From: Ornithinimicrobium cerasi | GTDB lineage: Bacteria > Actinomycetota > Actinomycetes > Actinomycetales > Dermatophilaceae | NCBI RefSeq assembly: GCF_003702705.1 | Contig: NZ_QZMN01000015.1 | Location: 1 to 64,000 of the forward strand | Length of the DNA stretch: 64,000 nucleotides | Direction of reading: 5' to 3' | Shown here: positions 54,679 through 63,764 of the stretch, in pieces | Numbering within the stretch: position 1 is the stretch's first letter | Layout of the letters: the number at the start of each line of letters is the position of its first letter | Made by a program: the position numbers and the translations under genes | The notes under the pieces: model-generated | The model's database searches: none | The model's input: the letters and a program-made list of their open reading frames with translations, nothing else | Told to the model about the DNA's origin: nothing

Positions 54679-55628
54679 GAGGCGTCTGGGCCTGCGGCGT
54701 ACATGACGTCGACGGCGGAGCGCTCGAAACCGAGCTTGCCGTAGGTCGCGATCGCCGCGGCGTTGTCACCGTCGACGTACAGGGTCGCCGTCTCGCAGCC
54801 GACCGCGCGCAGGTGGTGCAGCCCGAGCACCGTGATCGAGCGACCGAGACCGCGGCCCTGGTAGTCCGGGTCGACGCCGACGACATACACCTCGCCCGTG
54901 GAGGAGCCCGGCTCGACCTTGGTCCAGTGGAACGCCGCCAGTCGCGGCCCGCCGTCCGGGTCGCGCGCCGTGACGTCCTCGACGAGGAGGAAGCCCTGCG
55001 GGTCGAACCACGGCTCGGACTGGCGCTCGCGCAGGTCGGTGCCGGTCATCCGTCCCTGCTCGGCGTGGTGCGCGAAGGCCCGGGCGTTGACCGCCAGCCA
55101 GGGCTCCTCGTCCGACCCGACGCGGAAGGGCCGGACGACGAGGCCCTCCGGCAGGTCGCGCACCTCCGGCAGCTCGCACCACTCCCCACGCAGCGGAAGG
55201 CTCATCTGCCACAGCTCGCGCACCACGACGAGCGAGCGCGAGGTGTAGAGGCGTCGGGCGTCCTGGAGGTCGCCGTGCGACCACAGCCGCACCGACGGCC
55301 ACCGGCGGAGCGCGTGGTCGAGGAGCGCGCCGCCGACGCCGCGGCGACGGTGGTCGGGATCGACCACGAGCTCGGCGGAGGGAGCCTGCGCGTCACCCTC
55401 GTCGACGTGGCCGTAGGCGACGACCCGGTCGTCCTGCGTCGCGACGAGGTGCGTGGAGGCGCTCCCGGTCGGAGCCTCCTCGGCGACCCTGCGCGCCTCG
55501 AGCACGGTCTGCTCCGACAGGGGGCGGACGCCGTCGTGCCGGGCGGCCCGGACGGCGAGGGCGAGCACGTCGCCGGAGAGACGCGGAGGCAGCGTGCGCA
55601 GCTCCTCGACGGTGATGGGGCCTGGCAT
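54675..55628 (-). CDS. mshD: mycothiol synthase
   Basis: A 317-residue protein with two GNAT domains. First: SELV-type acetyl-CoA strand AELVVDPDHRRRGVGGALLDHAL. Second: EVYVVGVDPDYQGRGLGRSITVLGLHHL with the closing ATLYVDGDNAAAIATYGKLGFE. It acetylates the Cys-GlcN-Ins precursor to mycothiol, the main low-molecular thiol of actinobacteria. It is 32 bases downstream of the GlnR-like gene and overlaps the NUDIX gene by four bases, forming a likely three-gene operon. Confidence 0.92.
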   Translation of the reverse strand: MPGPITVEELRTLPPRLSGDVLALAVRAARHDGVRPLSEQTVLEARRVAEEAPTGSASTHLVATQDDRVVAYGHVDEGDAQAPSAELVVDPDHRRRGVGGALLDHALRRWPSVRLWSHGDLQDARRLYTSRSLVVVRELWQMSLPLRGEWCELPEVRDLPEGLVVRPFRVGSDEEPWLAVNARAFAHHAEQGRMTGTDLRERQSEPWFDPQGFLLVEDVTARDPDGGPRLAAFHWTKVEPGSSTGEVYVVGVDPDYQGRGLGRSITVLGLHHLRAVGCETATLYVDGDNAAAIATYGKLGFERSAVDVMYAAGPDAS

Positions 55629-55660
55629 GGGCGCCAGTCTCGCACGACCGGCCGACCTCG

Positions 55661-56392
55661 TCAGCGATGGTCGCCCCGCGGCCCGCTGAAGCGGTAGCCG
55701 ACGCCGCGGATGGTGCTGATGAGCGACTCCCGCTCCGGTCCCAGCTTGGCGCGCAGCCGTCGGATGTGGACGTCGACGGTCCGCGTGCCCCCGTAGTAGT
55801 CGAGCCCCCAGACCTCCTGCAGCAGCAGGTCGCGGGTCACGACACGCCCGGGGCGCTGCACGAGGTAGCGCAGCAGCTCGAACTCCTTGAAGGTCAGGTC
55901 CAGCGGCTGGCCGCCCGCGCGCACCGACCAGCTGGCCTCGTCCACCACGACGTCCGCAACGCGGATGGCCTCCGGCTCGGCGTGGCCCCCGCCCTGCGCC
56001 GGCACCGACCCCCGTCCCTGGCGGTCGCGGCCCAGGAGGAGTCGGACGCGTGCACCGACCTCGGTCGGGCCGGCCCCGGTCGCGCACACGTCGTCGGCGG
56101 GCCAGCCGGCGTCGACGAGCCCCAGCGCCGTCTCCCCGAGGACGGCGAGCACCGGGCAGCCGAGCTCCAGGGCGGCGAGCGAGCGCAGGGTGCCGTGGCC
56201 GACCATGAGGTCGGTGACGAGGTCGACGAGCACGAGGTCGGGCTCGCGGGCATGGTGGCCGTCGGTCAGCAGCACGCCGACGTCCATCCCGTGCACCGTC
56301 ACCACGTGCGGGAGCAGCGCCAGGCCGGGCAGCACGGAGGGCACCGCGTCCGCCGCGGGGAGGTGGGTGCTCAGCAGCACCAGGTCGGCCAC
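55661..56392 (-). CDS. glnR: GlnR-like orphan winged-helix response regulator
   Basis: A 243-residue protein starting at GTG 56392 (another GTG lies two codons upstream). The N-terminal receiver-like domain (SVLPGLALLPHVVTVHG, LVLVDLVTDLMVG) is divergent, as in GlnR, which works without a partner kinase. The C-terminal OmpR-type domain is strong: LDLTFKEFELLRYLVQRPGR, LLQEVWGLDYYGGTRTVDVHIRRLRAKLG and ISTIRGVGYRF. GlnR controls nitrogen genes (glnA, amtB) in actinobacteria. The assignment rests on similarity and on the kinase-free context; a MtrA-like or PhoP-like paralogue is less likely. Confidence 0.7.
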   Translation of the reverse strand: MADLVLLSTHLPAADAVPSVLPGLALLPHVVTVHGMDVGVLLTDGHHAREPDLVLVDLVTDLMVGHGTLRSLAALELGCPVLAVLGETALGLVDAGWPADDVCATGAGPTEVGARVRLLLGRDRQGRGSVPAQGGGHAEPEAIRVADVVVDEASWSVRAGGQPLDLTFKEFELLRYLVQRPGRVVTRDLLLQEVWGLDYYGGTRTVDVHIRRLRAKLGPERESLISTIRGVGYRFSGPRGDHR

Positions 56393-56431
56393 CCCCACAG
56401 GATAGGGACCGCGTACACGGATAATGGTCAG

Positions 56432-57220
56432 ATGACGACGACGCCAGCCGACACGACCCCGCGCGCCGGGGTCCCTGTCCCGGTGACCGTGGCGGTCGTC
56501 GTGGTGTGCCTGGTCCTCGGTATGGCGTCGCTCGCCTCCGCCGGTGTGCTCGCCTTCGCGCTCGCCGGCGCGGTCGTCCTCGTCGCCTGGGGGTGGGCCG
56601 GGGCGCTCGCGCTGCCGACCCCCCGGGGCACCGTGGGGACGATCGTCGTGGGCGGGTTGGCTCTCGTCGCGGCCGTCGGCCTGCCCGACGAGGGCCCCTG
56701 GCTGTCCTGGGTGCCCGCGGCGCTGGCCCTGGCGATGCTCGCGGCCTTCGTCCACCAGCTGCTGCGCCGCGACGGCCGGCCGCGCGTGGTTCAGTCGGTG
56801 AGCGCCGTGGTGCTGGCGCTGGGGCTGCTCGCCTGCGGCGTGCTGCTCGTGCCGCTCACCCGGACCGAGGCGGGCACGGAGCTGGTGATCGGTGCCCTCG
56901 CCGCCGCCCTGGCGTCCTCGGTCTCCGACCTCGCCGGCCGGTGGCCGGGGCTCGCGGGGTGGCTGACCCCCCTCGCGCTGACCGTCGGTGGTGCCGCGGC
57001 GGTCCTGGTCGCGCTGGTGATGGAGGCGGAGTGGACGACCTGGCTGCTGCTCGGCGTGGCGAGCGCGGCGCTGAGCCACGCCCTGCGCGCCGTCCTGGGC
57101 CCGCTGCCCGCGATGAGCCAGCCCCGCCCGCGACTCGTGGCCGCGCTCACCTCGGTGCTCGTGGTCGGCGTGGTGCCCTACCTCGTGGCCGGGGCGCTCG
57201 TCCCCGACGCGCTCCTCTGA
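56432..57220 (+). CDS. multi-segment membrane protein, function unknown
   Basis: A 262-residue protein, with ATG 56432 close to the divergent glnR-like gene (39-base gap). About eight hydrophobic segments, beginning VTVAVVVVCLVLGMASLASAG and ending LTSVLVVGVVPYLVAGAL. The only polar pieces are short loops. The family is conserved in actinobacteria but unnamed to me. Its 3' end overlaps the convergent nitrobindin gene by 43 bases. Confidence 0.75.
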   Translation: MTTTPADTTPRAGVPVPVTVAVVVVCLVLGMASLASAGVLAFALAGAVVLVAWGWAGALALPTPRGTVGTIVVGGLALVAAVGLPDEGPWLSWVPAALALAMLAAFVHQLLRRDGRPRVVQSVSAVVLALGLLACGVLLVPLTRTEAGTELVIGALAAALASSVSDLAGRWPGLAGWLTPLALTVGGAAAVLVALVMEAEWTTWLLLGVASAALSHALRAVLGPLPAMSQPRPRLVAALTSVLVVGVVPYLVAGALVPDALL

Positions 57221-57729
57221 CGAGGAGCGGGACAGACGCGGCGGAGCTCGGCCGACACGTGCGACTGGATCGGGTGCCCGGTGGCCGCCATGTCCATCAC
57301 CCACATCATGTTGCCCTTGACGTAGCCGTAGAGCCGGTGGGCGGCGGCATACTCCTTGGCGTGCGGGCTGCGCATGACGCCGTCGGTGCGCAGCTCGACC
57401 TTCGCGGGCGACATCTCCCCGGCGTACAGCTCCACGATCCCGGTCGGGTGGGCGAGGAGGAGCTCGACCTCCGTGCCGTCGGGCTGCGGCCGCCAGAACC
57501 CGGTCTCGACCGCCGCGGCCCGCTCCTGGTTGCCCTGCTCGTCGAGCAGCCAGGCCCGGGAGGTCCACATGAGGAACGGCCGGCCGTCGTGGGTGACGTC
57601 GATCTCCTGGCCGAAGTTGCGCGACTCGATCGAGGGGTAGCCGACCACCCCTGCCCCCGCCCAGGAGCCGATCATCCAGGCGAGCGGGGCGCACTGGGGG
57701 TGCATGGTGGGGTCGATCTCGATGGGCAC
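57178..57729 (-). CDS. nitrobindin-like haem-binding protein (FABP/THAP4 fold)
   Basis: A 183-residue protein with a GTG start at 57729. The family motif GSWAGAGVVGYP (GxWxGxG) near residue 21 is present, then FGQEIDVTHDGRPFLMWTSR, ETGFWRPQPDGTEVELLLAHPTGIVELYAGE and the C-terminal RLYGYVKGNMMWVMDMAATG, whose late part holds the haem-ligand His region (HPIQSHVSAEL). It binds ferric haem in a ten-stranded barrel; relatives isomerise peroxynitrite. It has 16 bases to the next gene (LCP) on the same strand. Confidence 0.85.
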   Translation of the reverse strand: MPIEIDPTMHPQCAPLAWMIGSWAGAGVVGYPSIESRNFGQEIDVTHDGRPFLMWTSRAWLLDEQGNQERAAAVETGFWRPQPDGTEVELLLAHPTGIVELYAGEMSPAKVELRTDGVMRSPHAKEYAAAHRLYGYVKGNMMWVMDMAATGHPIQSHVSAELRRVCPAPRQRSASGTSAPATR

Positions 57730-57745
57730 CGCCCCATGGTAGGCG

Positions 57746-58987
57746 TCAGCCGCAGACGCCGCTGAACCCGCTCGTCGGCGACACGTTGTCGACGTAGGAC
57801 CCCATGGAGTCCGTCCGCAGCGCCTCCGAGAGCCGCCCCATCTGGCTCTGCGACATCAGGACGATGGACCCGGCGACCGGGTGGTCGGAGATGCCGCACC
57901 ACGGTCCCTGCCAGAAGCTGATGTCGCCGCCGCGGACGTTGCGCATCGAGAAGCCGAGGTCGCGCATGTCACCGACCCGCAGGTCCTCGTCGACCGTGAG
58001 GTTGGTCGTGGCGGCGTCCACGAAGGAGGCCAGGCGGGCCGGGTTGGTCAGCGTCTCGCGGGAGAGCGCCTTGAGCATGACCGCCTTGACGAACTGCATC
58101 TGGCGCTCGCCCCGGGAGATGTCACCCTGGGAGAGCGAGTAGCGCTCGCGGACGAAGCGCAGTCCCTCGTCGCCGTTCATGTGCTGCACGCCGGTGCTGA
58201 ACCCGCCGCCGCCCTCGGTCACCGTGACGTCGACGCCGCCGATCGCGTCGGTCATGGCCCGGAAGCTCTCGAAGTTGACGATGACGACGTGGTCGATCGG
58301 CACGTCGACGAGCGGCTGCAGCGTCTGCACCAGGAGCGGTGCGCCACCGTAGGAGTAGGCCGCGTTGATCTTGGAGGAACCACCGGTCCCCGCGATCGGC
58401 ACGAACAGGTCGCGGGGGAAGTGGACCAGGTCGACCCGGTCGCGGTCGTCGCTGATGTGCATGAGGACGATGACGTCGGACCGGCCCCGCTCGACCCCGA
58501 GGTCCCGGCTGTCGGTCCCGATGATGAGGAAGTTGAGGGCGTCCCCGGCGGTGGGGGTGCGCTCGGGGCTCGTCGCGACCACCTCGAGCCCCTCGACGTC
58601 GATGACCGTGCCGTCCTCGGCCACGATCGGGGCGACCGGTCCGTCCTCCTCCTCACCGTCGCCGGCGCCGTCGTCACCCTCGGCGCCCGTGTCCCCCGGG
58701 GCCTCGCCCGTCTCCCCGGCGTCGTCCTGCCCCGGTCGGTTGCCGCCGGTCAGGTCGGGGGAGATCGTGATGACGTCGTCGTCGTCGGCGCGCAGCTCCT
58801 CGTGGGTGATGTTGTCCGCGACCGTGCGCTGCAGGAAGAACGCATACCCCGCCACCACGAGGATCCCGACGAGCGCCAGCACCCCCACCACCTGGGCCAT
58901 CGCGCGCAGGGGACGCCGCCGTCGCCGCTCGCGACGCGTGCCCCCCGGGACGTCGGCTGAGCCGCTCGGACGGTCCTCGTACCCCAT
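57746..58987 (-). CDS. LytR-CpsA-Psr family cell-wall transferase
   Basis: A 413-residue protein with ATG 58987. A short basic cytoplasmic tail (RRERRRRRPLRAM), one membrane segment (QVVGVLALVGILVVAGYAFF), then an acidic, disordered linker. The LCP domain follows: LNFLIIGTDSRD, SDVIVLMHISDDRDRVDLVHFPRD, SKINAAYSYGGAPLLVQTLQ, GLRFVRERYSLSQGDISRGERQ (Arg and Asp of the pyrophosphate site). It attaches wall polymers such as arabinogalactan or teichoic acid to peptidoglycan on the outer membrane face. Confidence 0.93.
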   Translation of the reverse strand: MGYEDRPSGSADVPGGTRRERRRRRPLRAMAQVVGVLALVGILVVAGYAFFLQRTVADNITHEELRADDDDVITISPDLTGGNRPGQDDAGETGEAPGDTGAEGDDGAGDGEEEDGPVAPIVAEDGTVIDVEGLEVVATSPERTPTAGDALNFLIIGTDSRDLGVERGRSDVIVLMHISDDRDRVDLVHFPRDLFVPIAGTGGSSKINAAYSYGGAPLLVQTLQPLVDVPIDHVVIVNFESFRAMTDAIGGVDVTVTEGGGGFSTGVQHMNGDEGLRFVRERYSLSQGDISRGERQMQFVKAVMLKALSRETLTNPARLASFVDAATTNLTVDEDLRVGDMRDLGFSMRNVRGGDISFWQGPWCGISDHPVAGSIVLMSQSQMGRLSEALRTDSMGSYVDNVSPTSGFSGVCG

Positions 58988-59054
58988 GGGGTGGGAGTGT
59001 ACGGTCCCCGGCTGGGGTCCGGGACCCGTCCGCAGGTGCCGTAGCGTGCAGGGC

Positions 59055-60071
59055 ATGAGTGTGCTGCTGACCCGCCCCGGCGCCGTCGTCGGCGCCGGTC
59101 CCGACGCCGGTGTCGCGTCGCACTACGGGGGACCGCACAAGGAGCAGGTGCTCCTCGCCGAGGGCCTGGCCGTCGTCGACCTCTCCCACCGCGGCGTCGT
59201 CACCGTCTCCGGCCCGGACCGTCTCTCCTGGCTGCACTCGCTCACCACCCAGCTGCTCATCGACCTGCCGCCGCGCACGTCGAGGGAGACCCTGATCCTG
59301 TCCCCGAAGGGTCACGTCGAGCACGCCCTCCACGTCGTGGACGACGGGGACACCACGTGGCTGACCACCGAGCCCGGCGCGTCCGGCGCCGTGGCCGGGT
59401 GGCTCGACTCCATGCGCTTCATGCTCCGGGTCGAGGTCGAGGACGTCTCCGACCGGTATGCCGTGCTCGGCGAGCCCGTGGGGGCGGAGTCGGTCGAGGG
59501 CGAGCCGATCGCCTGGGTCGACCCCTGGCCCACCCTCGTCGGGGACACCTTCGTCTACGGACCCGAGCCGGCCGACCACCCCGCGCTGGGCCGGTCCTGG
59601 CGCGAGCTCGTCGTCCCGGTGGAGGAGCTCGAGGCCGCCGTCGGCGACCGGCCGCTCGCCGGGACGTGGGCCGCCGAGGCGCTGCGGGTGGCGGCCTGGC
59701 GCCCGCGCGCCGGCGTCGACACCGACCACCGCACCATCCCGCACGAGCTGGACTGGCTGCGCACCGCCGTGCACCTGCACAAGGGCTGCTACCGCGGGCA
59801 GGAGACCGTCGCGCGGGTGCGCAACCTCGGCCGTCCCCCGCGCCGGGTGGTCTTCCTCCACCTCGACGGGTCCGGCCACGTGCTCCCCGAGCCCGGCGCC
59901 GAGCTCGTGCCCGTCGACGGCGGCCGCCCCGTCGGCCAGCTGACCAGCGTGGCGCGGCACCACGAGGACGGGCCGATCGCGCTGGCCGTCGTCAAGCGCA
60001 ACCTCGACCCCGCGACGGTCCTCCTGGCCGGCACCACCAGCGCGGCCCAGACCGTCGTCGTCGCCCCCTGA
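59055..60071 (+). CDS. ygfZ: folate-binding protein YgfZ / CAF17-like
   Basis: A 338-residue protein starting at ATG 59055. It has the GcvT-like fold: LLAEGLAVVDLSHRGVVTVSG, DRLSWLHSLTTQ, the conserved KGCYRGQETVARVRNLGRPPR motif with its active Cys, and a C-terminal barrel (VGQLTSVARHHEDGPIALAVVKR). YgfZ uses folate in repair or assembly of Fe-S enzymes. It is divergent to the LCP gene and followed by a hairpin. Confidence 0.92.
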   Translation: MSVLLTRPGAVVGAGPDAGVASHYGGPHKEQVLLAEGLAVVDLSHRGVVTVSGPDRLSWLHSLTTQLLIDLPPRTSRETLILSPKGHVEHALHVVDDGDTTWLTTEPGASGAVAGWLDSMRFMLRVEVEDVSDRYAVLGEPVGAESVEGEPIAWVDPWPTLVGDTFVYGPEPADHPALGRSWRELVVPVEELEAAVGDRPLAGTWAAEALRVAAWRPRAGVDTDHRTIPHELDWLRTAVHLHKGCYRGQETVARVRNLGRPPRRVVFLHLDGSGHVLPEPGAELVPVDGGRPVGQLTSVARHHEDGPIALAVVKRNLDPATVLLAGTTSAAQTVVVAP

Positions 60072-60095
60072 CGCACCACTCCTGACGCACCGACG

Positions 60096-60115
60096 GGGCC
60101 GACGGACCCGTCGGC
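60096..60115 (+). terminator. terminator-like hairpin after ygfZ
   Basis: GGCCGACGG (60096-60104) pairs with CCGTCGGCC (60107-60115), with a 2-base spacer that would widen to four. It lies 25 bases after the ygfZ stop. Two copies of the short word TGACGCACC precede it. Confidence 0.5.
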
Positions 60116-60181
60116 CGGACCTGGGCGTGCGCGCCCCGAGGCGCGTGCACGGCACACCCCCGCCCCTGAGAGGATCGGCGC

Positions 60182-61024
60182 ATGCCCGGAACGCTCATCA
60201 CCGTCGCGCCCACGGGGGCCGAGACCGCCAAGGCCGACGTGCCGCAGCTGCCCACGACCCTGGAGGAGCTGGTCGAGACGGCGCAGCGGTGCGAGGCGGC
60301 CGGCGCGGGCCTCGTCCACGTGCACGTGCGCGACAGCGACGCGGGGCACGTCCCCACCCTCGACCCCGTCCGCCTGCGCGACACCGTGCAGGCGCTGCGC
60401 GAGGCCACCGACCTCGTCGTCCAGCTCTCCACCGGCGGCTCGGTCCACGACCCCCTCGAGGCGCGGCTCACCGTCCTCGACGCCGAGCCCGACTCCTGCA
60501 GCCTGACGTGCGGCACGCTCAACTTCGGCGACGACGTCTTCCTCAACCCGTTCCCGTTCATGAGCGACCTCTACGTGCAGGCGCAGGAGCGGGAGGTGGT
60601 GCCCGAGTTCGAGCTGTTCGACCTCGGCCACGTCGCCGCGCTGCGGCGGCTGCTCGACCGCCACGGGCTGCCGTACGGCGGCAAGGTCCACGTCGACCTC
60701 GTCACCGGGGTGCCCGGCGGGATGCCCGGCACCGTCGAGGCGCTGGTGGCCGCCGTGCAGATGCTGCCCCCCGAGGTCACCAGCTGGTCGGCCACCGGCA
60801 TCGGCCGCGCCCACCTGCCGGTCGCCGCCGCCGCCCTGGCGATGGGCGGGCACCTGCGCGTCGGGATGGAGGACAACCTCGTGTATGCCCGGGGCAGGCC
60901 GGTGCAGCACAACGCCGAGCTGGTGGAGCGGGTGGCGGGCCTGGCCACGACGATGCAGCGCCCGCCCCTGCGCCCCGACGAGGCACGTGAGCTGCTCGGG
61001 GTCAAGGAGAGGCGGTCGCGATGA
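60182..61024 (+). CDS. beta-keto acid cleavage enzyme family protein (BKACE, DUF849)
   Basis: A 280-residue TIM barrel. The zinc ligands are seen as His46 and His48 (LVHVHVRD), with a late Glu in RVGMEDNLVYA, and the substrate loop in VQLSTGGSVHDP. Family enzymes such as Kce cleave 3-keto acids with acetyl-CoA. The actual substrate of this subgroup is unknown. The next gene overlaps (ATGA) and encodes an L-asparaginase II-like protein; together they could act on amino-acid derived keto acids, but this is inferred from position only. Confidence 0.87.
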   Translation: MPGTLITVAPTGAETAKADVPQLPTTLEELVETAQRCEAAGAGLVHVHVRDSDAGHVPTLDPVRLRDTVQALREATDLVVQLSTGGSVHDPLEARLTVLDAEPDSCSLTCGTLNFGDDVFLNPFPFMSDLYVQAQEREVVPEFELFDLGHVAALRRLLDRHGLPYGGKVHVDLVTGVPGGMPGTVEALVAAVQMLPPEVTSWSATGIGRAHLPVAAAALAMGGHLRVGMEDNLVYARGRPVQHNAELVERVAGLATTMQRPPLRPDEARELLGVKERRSR

Positions 61025-62097
61025 CCCAGGACCTCGGCACCGGGCGCCCCGGGCCCCTCACGACCCGGCCCCCCGGCGAGGACGACCCCGTCGCCCCGCG
61101 TGAGCGCCACGCCCCGAGCCCGCTCGGGGCGGCACCAGTCGTCGCGGAGGTGGTCCGCAGCGGCTTCGTCGAGTCGGTCCACCACGGGATCGTCGCGGCC
61201 ACCGGCCCGGACGGCAGCCTCCTGCTGGCGGTCGGCCCCGTCGACGCACCCGTCCTGCCCCGCTCCTCGCTCAAGCCCCTGCAGACGGTGGCGATGCTGC
61301 GCGCCGGTGCGGTGCTGGACGGCGAGGAGCTCGTCGCCCTCGCCTCCGCGAGCCACTCCGGCGAGGACTTCCACCAGGAGGGGGCCCGTCGCATCCTGGC
61401 CTCCGTCGGCCTGACCGAGGCGGCTCTGCAGAACACCCCCGACCGGCCGCTCTCCGAGGAGCACCGCGCCCGCTGGGTCGCGGAGGGCCGCCCGCCGGCG
61501 GCGGTCGCGCAGAACTGCTCCGGCAAGCACGCCGCGATGCTCGCCGCGTGCGTCGCCGCCGGGTGGGACACCGCCGGCTACCGCGACCCCGACCACCCGC
61601 TGCAGCGGCTCGTCGTCGAGGTCGTCGAGGAGCTGACCGGCGAGCCCGTCGGCGGCGTGACCGTCGACGGGTGCGGCGCACCGGCGCTCGCGGTCACCCC
61701 GGCCGGGCTCGCCCGGGCGTTCGGGCGCCTGGCGTCCGCCGCGCCGGGGACGCACGAGGCCCGGGTCGCGGACGCGCTCCGCGCCCACCCGCGCTGGCTC
61801 GGCGGCACCGGCCGCGACGTCACCCGGCTGGTGGAGGGCGTCCCCGGGCTCATCGCCAAGGACGGGGCGGAGTCGGTGTATGCCGTGGGGCTCGCCGACG
61901 GGACCGGCCTCGCCGTGAAGATCACCGACGGGGGCGAGCGCGCCCGGGTCGTCGTCACGACCGCGGCGCTGCGCCGGCTGGGGGCGCTCGACCTCGGCCC
62001 CGGCGTCGCCGACGTGCTGGCCGCCCTCGACGCCGAGGCGGTGGTGCGCGGTCACGGCCGGGCAGTGGGGGCCGTCCGCGCCGTCCCGCTGCCGTGA
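61021..62097 (+). CDS. L-asparaginase II-like protein
   Basis: A 358-residue protein with ATG overlapping the BKACE stop. An N-terminal tail of about 40 polar residues precedes the family core: [46 protein letters not shown] (catalytic Ser/His region), [32 protein letters not shown] and [16 protein letters not shown]. The family is unlike the E. coli type I/II enzymes despite the name. It is expected to release ammonia from asparagine in the cytoplasm. Confidence 0.88.
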   Translation: MTQDLGTGRPGPLTTRPPGEDDPVAPRERHAPSPLGAAPVVAEVVRSGFVESVHHGIVAATGPDGSLLLAVGPVDAPVLPRSSLKPLQTVAMLRAGAVLDGEELVALASASHSGEDFHQEGARRILASVGLTEAALQNTPDRPLSEEHRARWVAEGRPPAAVAQNCSGKHAAMLAACVAAGWDTAGYRDPDHPLQRLVVEVVEELTGEPVGGVTVDGCGAPALAVTPAGLARAFGRLASAAPGTHEARVADALRAHPRWLGGTGRDVTRLVEGVPGLIAKDGAESVYAVGLADGTGLAVKITDGGERARVVVTTAALRRLGALDLGPGVADVLAALDAEAVVRGHGRAVGAVRAVPLP

Positions 62098-62519
62098 GGG
62101 CGGTCCTGCAGCGGGTGACGCGGGCCAGCGTCAGCGTCGCCGGCGAGGTCGTCGGCGCGGTGGAGCGGCCCGGGATCCTCGCGCTCGTGGCGGCCACCCA
62201 CGACGACGGCCCGGCCGAGGTGGAGACGATGGCGCGCAAGATCGCCGAGCTGCGCATCCTGCGCGACGAGCGGTCGGTCGCCGAGGCCGGGGCGCCGGTC
62301 CTCGTCGTCAGCCAGTTCACCCTCTACGGCCACACCCGCAAGGGCCGCCGGCCCTCGTGGGGCGACGCCGCCCCCGGCCCGGTGGCCGAGCCCCTGGTCG
62401 ACGCGCTCGTCGCGGCGCTGCGGGCCCGCGGGGTGGAGGTGGCCACCGGCGTGTTCGGCGCCGCGATGGAGGTGGAGCTCGTCAACGACGGACCCTTCAC
62501 GGTGATCGTCGACACCTGA
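62094..62519 (+). CDS. dtd: D-aminoacyl-tRNA deacylase
   Basis: A 141-residue protein; GTG 62094 overlaps the asparaginase stop (GTGA). It has the two DTD motifs, SQFTLYG and NDGPFTV, and starts [21 protein letters not shown]. It removes D-amino acids, and glycine, from wrongly charged tRNAs. It is the third gene of a coupled unit with BKACE and the asparaginase. Confidence 0.95.
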   Translation: MRAVLQRVTRASVSVAGEVVGAVERPGILALVAATHDDGPAEVETMARKIAELRILRDERSVAEAGAPVLVVSQFTLYGHTRKGRRPSWGDAAPGPVAEPLVDALVAALRARGVEVATGVFGAAMEVELVNDGPFTVIVDT

Positions 62520-62573
62520 GCGCCGCCGACCGGCGCTCCGGGACCTCCCAGCGGGACCGCATACCCTGTGGTC

Positions 62574-62900
62574 ATGATGGCGCTCAACTCCGCCCAGAAC
62601 CTCCTCGCCGCCGCCGTCGGTCTGGGGGTCTTCGCAATGATGCTGTGGGCGCTCGTCCACTGCGCGCGTACCCGGCAGGACGCCTTCCCGGCGGCCGGCA
62701 AGCGGACCAAGACGTTCTGGCTGCTGCTCACCGGGGGCGCGACGCTCGTCGGGTTCATCTTCATGCTCAACCCGTTCAACCTGTTCAACCTGGCCGCGAT
62801 CGTGGCGGCCGGTGTCTACCACGCCGACGTCAAGCCCGCGGTCAACGGCGTCCAGCGCGGCGGCCAGGGGACCCACATGGGTCCCTACGGGCCGTGGTGA
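62574..62900 (+). CDS. DUF2516 family membrane protein
   Basis: A 108-residue protein starting at ATG 62574 (a second ATG follows at once). Two hydrophobic segments: NLLAAAVGLGVFAMMLWALVHC and FWLLLTGGATLVGFIFML. Between them lies the conserved ARTRQDAFPAAGKRTKTFW, and the YHADVKPAV motif sits near the end; both are typical of DUF2516. The function is unknown. The stop overlaps the next start (GTGA). Confidence 0.88.
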   Translation: MMALNSAQNLLAAAVGLGVFAMMLWALVHCARTRQDAFPAAGKRTKTFWLLLTGGATLVGFIFMLNPFNLFNLAAIVAAGVYHADVKPAVNGVQRGGQGTHMGPYGPW

Positions 62901-63709
62901 CGCGCCCCGGCGCCCCTCGCACCCAGTTCGTCGACGGCCCCGCGGGGCCCCTGGAGATCCTGCGCACCGGCTCCGGCGACCCCAGCACGCTCCTCGTGCA
63001 CGGGCTGGCGGGGTCGATCAGCACCACCCGCCCGTACGCCACCGGGGTCCCCGGACGGCGCACCTTCGTGCACCTGCGCTGCCACGGCCGCTCGGTCACG
63101 CCCCCCGGTGGCTTCGGGTATGCCGATCTCGCGGCCGAGGTCTGGTCCGTCGCCGACCACCAAGACGTACGGGCCGACCGCGCCCTGGGCGTCAGCATGG
63201 GCGCGGGGGCGATCGTGAACGGGCTGACGCGCGACCCGGACCGGTTCGAGCGCGTCGTGCTGGTGGTGCCCGCCTCCCTGGACCGGGTGCGGTCGGACGC
63301 TGCCACGCAGGCCCTGGGCACCCTCGCCGCCCGCCTGGAGGCCGGTGACCTCGAGGCGGTGACCGACCACCTCGTGGCCGGGCAGCCGGAGTCGACGAGG
63401 GCCGACCCGGCCGTGCGGACCTGGGCCCGGGGCCAGGCGGAGCAGCTCCTCGCGAGCGGCGTCGCCCGGGCGCTGCGGGTGGTGCCCGAGCAGGTGCCGG
63501 TGCCGGACCGGTCGCTGCTGGCGCGGGTCACCTGCCCGGTGCTGGTCCTCGCCCAGGAGGGCGATCCCACCCACCCGGTGGCGGTGGCCGAGGAGCTGGC
63601 CGGCCTGCTGCCCCGCGCGACGCTGCGGGTGTCGGGGCCAGGTGGCATCATGTGGGCAGATCGTTCCGCCACCCGTGACGTCGTGGGGTCCTTCCTCGCG
63701 GGGCGATGA
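62897..63709 (+). CDS. alpha/beta hydrolase
   Basis: A 270-residue protein with GTG 62897 overlapping the DUF2516 stop. Hydrolase features: LLVHGLAGSIST (oxyanion region), HLRCHGRSVTPPGGF, the nucleophile elbow GVSMGAGAI, PVLVLAQEGDPTHP (Asp of the triad), then a C-terminal strand where the triad His would be expected. The end reads SGPGGIMWAD, with no clear His at the usual place, so the triad may be incomplete. The substrate is unknown. Confidence 0.82.
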   Translation: MTRPGAPRTQFVDGPAGPLEILRTGSGDPSTLLVHGLAGSISTTRPYATGVPGRRTFVHLRCHGRSVTPPGGFGYADLAAEVWSVADHQDVRADRALGVSMGAGAIVNGLTRDPDRFERVVLVVPASLDRVRSDAATQALGTLAARLEAGDLEAVTDHLVAGQPESTRADPAVRTWARGQAEQLLASGVARALRVVPEQVPVPDRSLLARVTCPVLVLAQEGDPTHPVAVAEELAGLLPRATLRVSGPGGIMWADRSATRDVVGSFLAGR

Positions 63710-63764
63710 GGAACCCCCCATGCAGGAGGCGCGCAGGGCGCCTCCGACGAAGGAGTGCTCTGCC

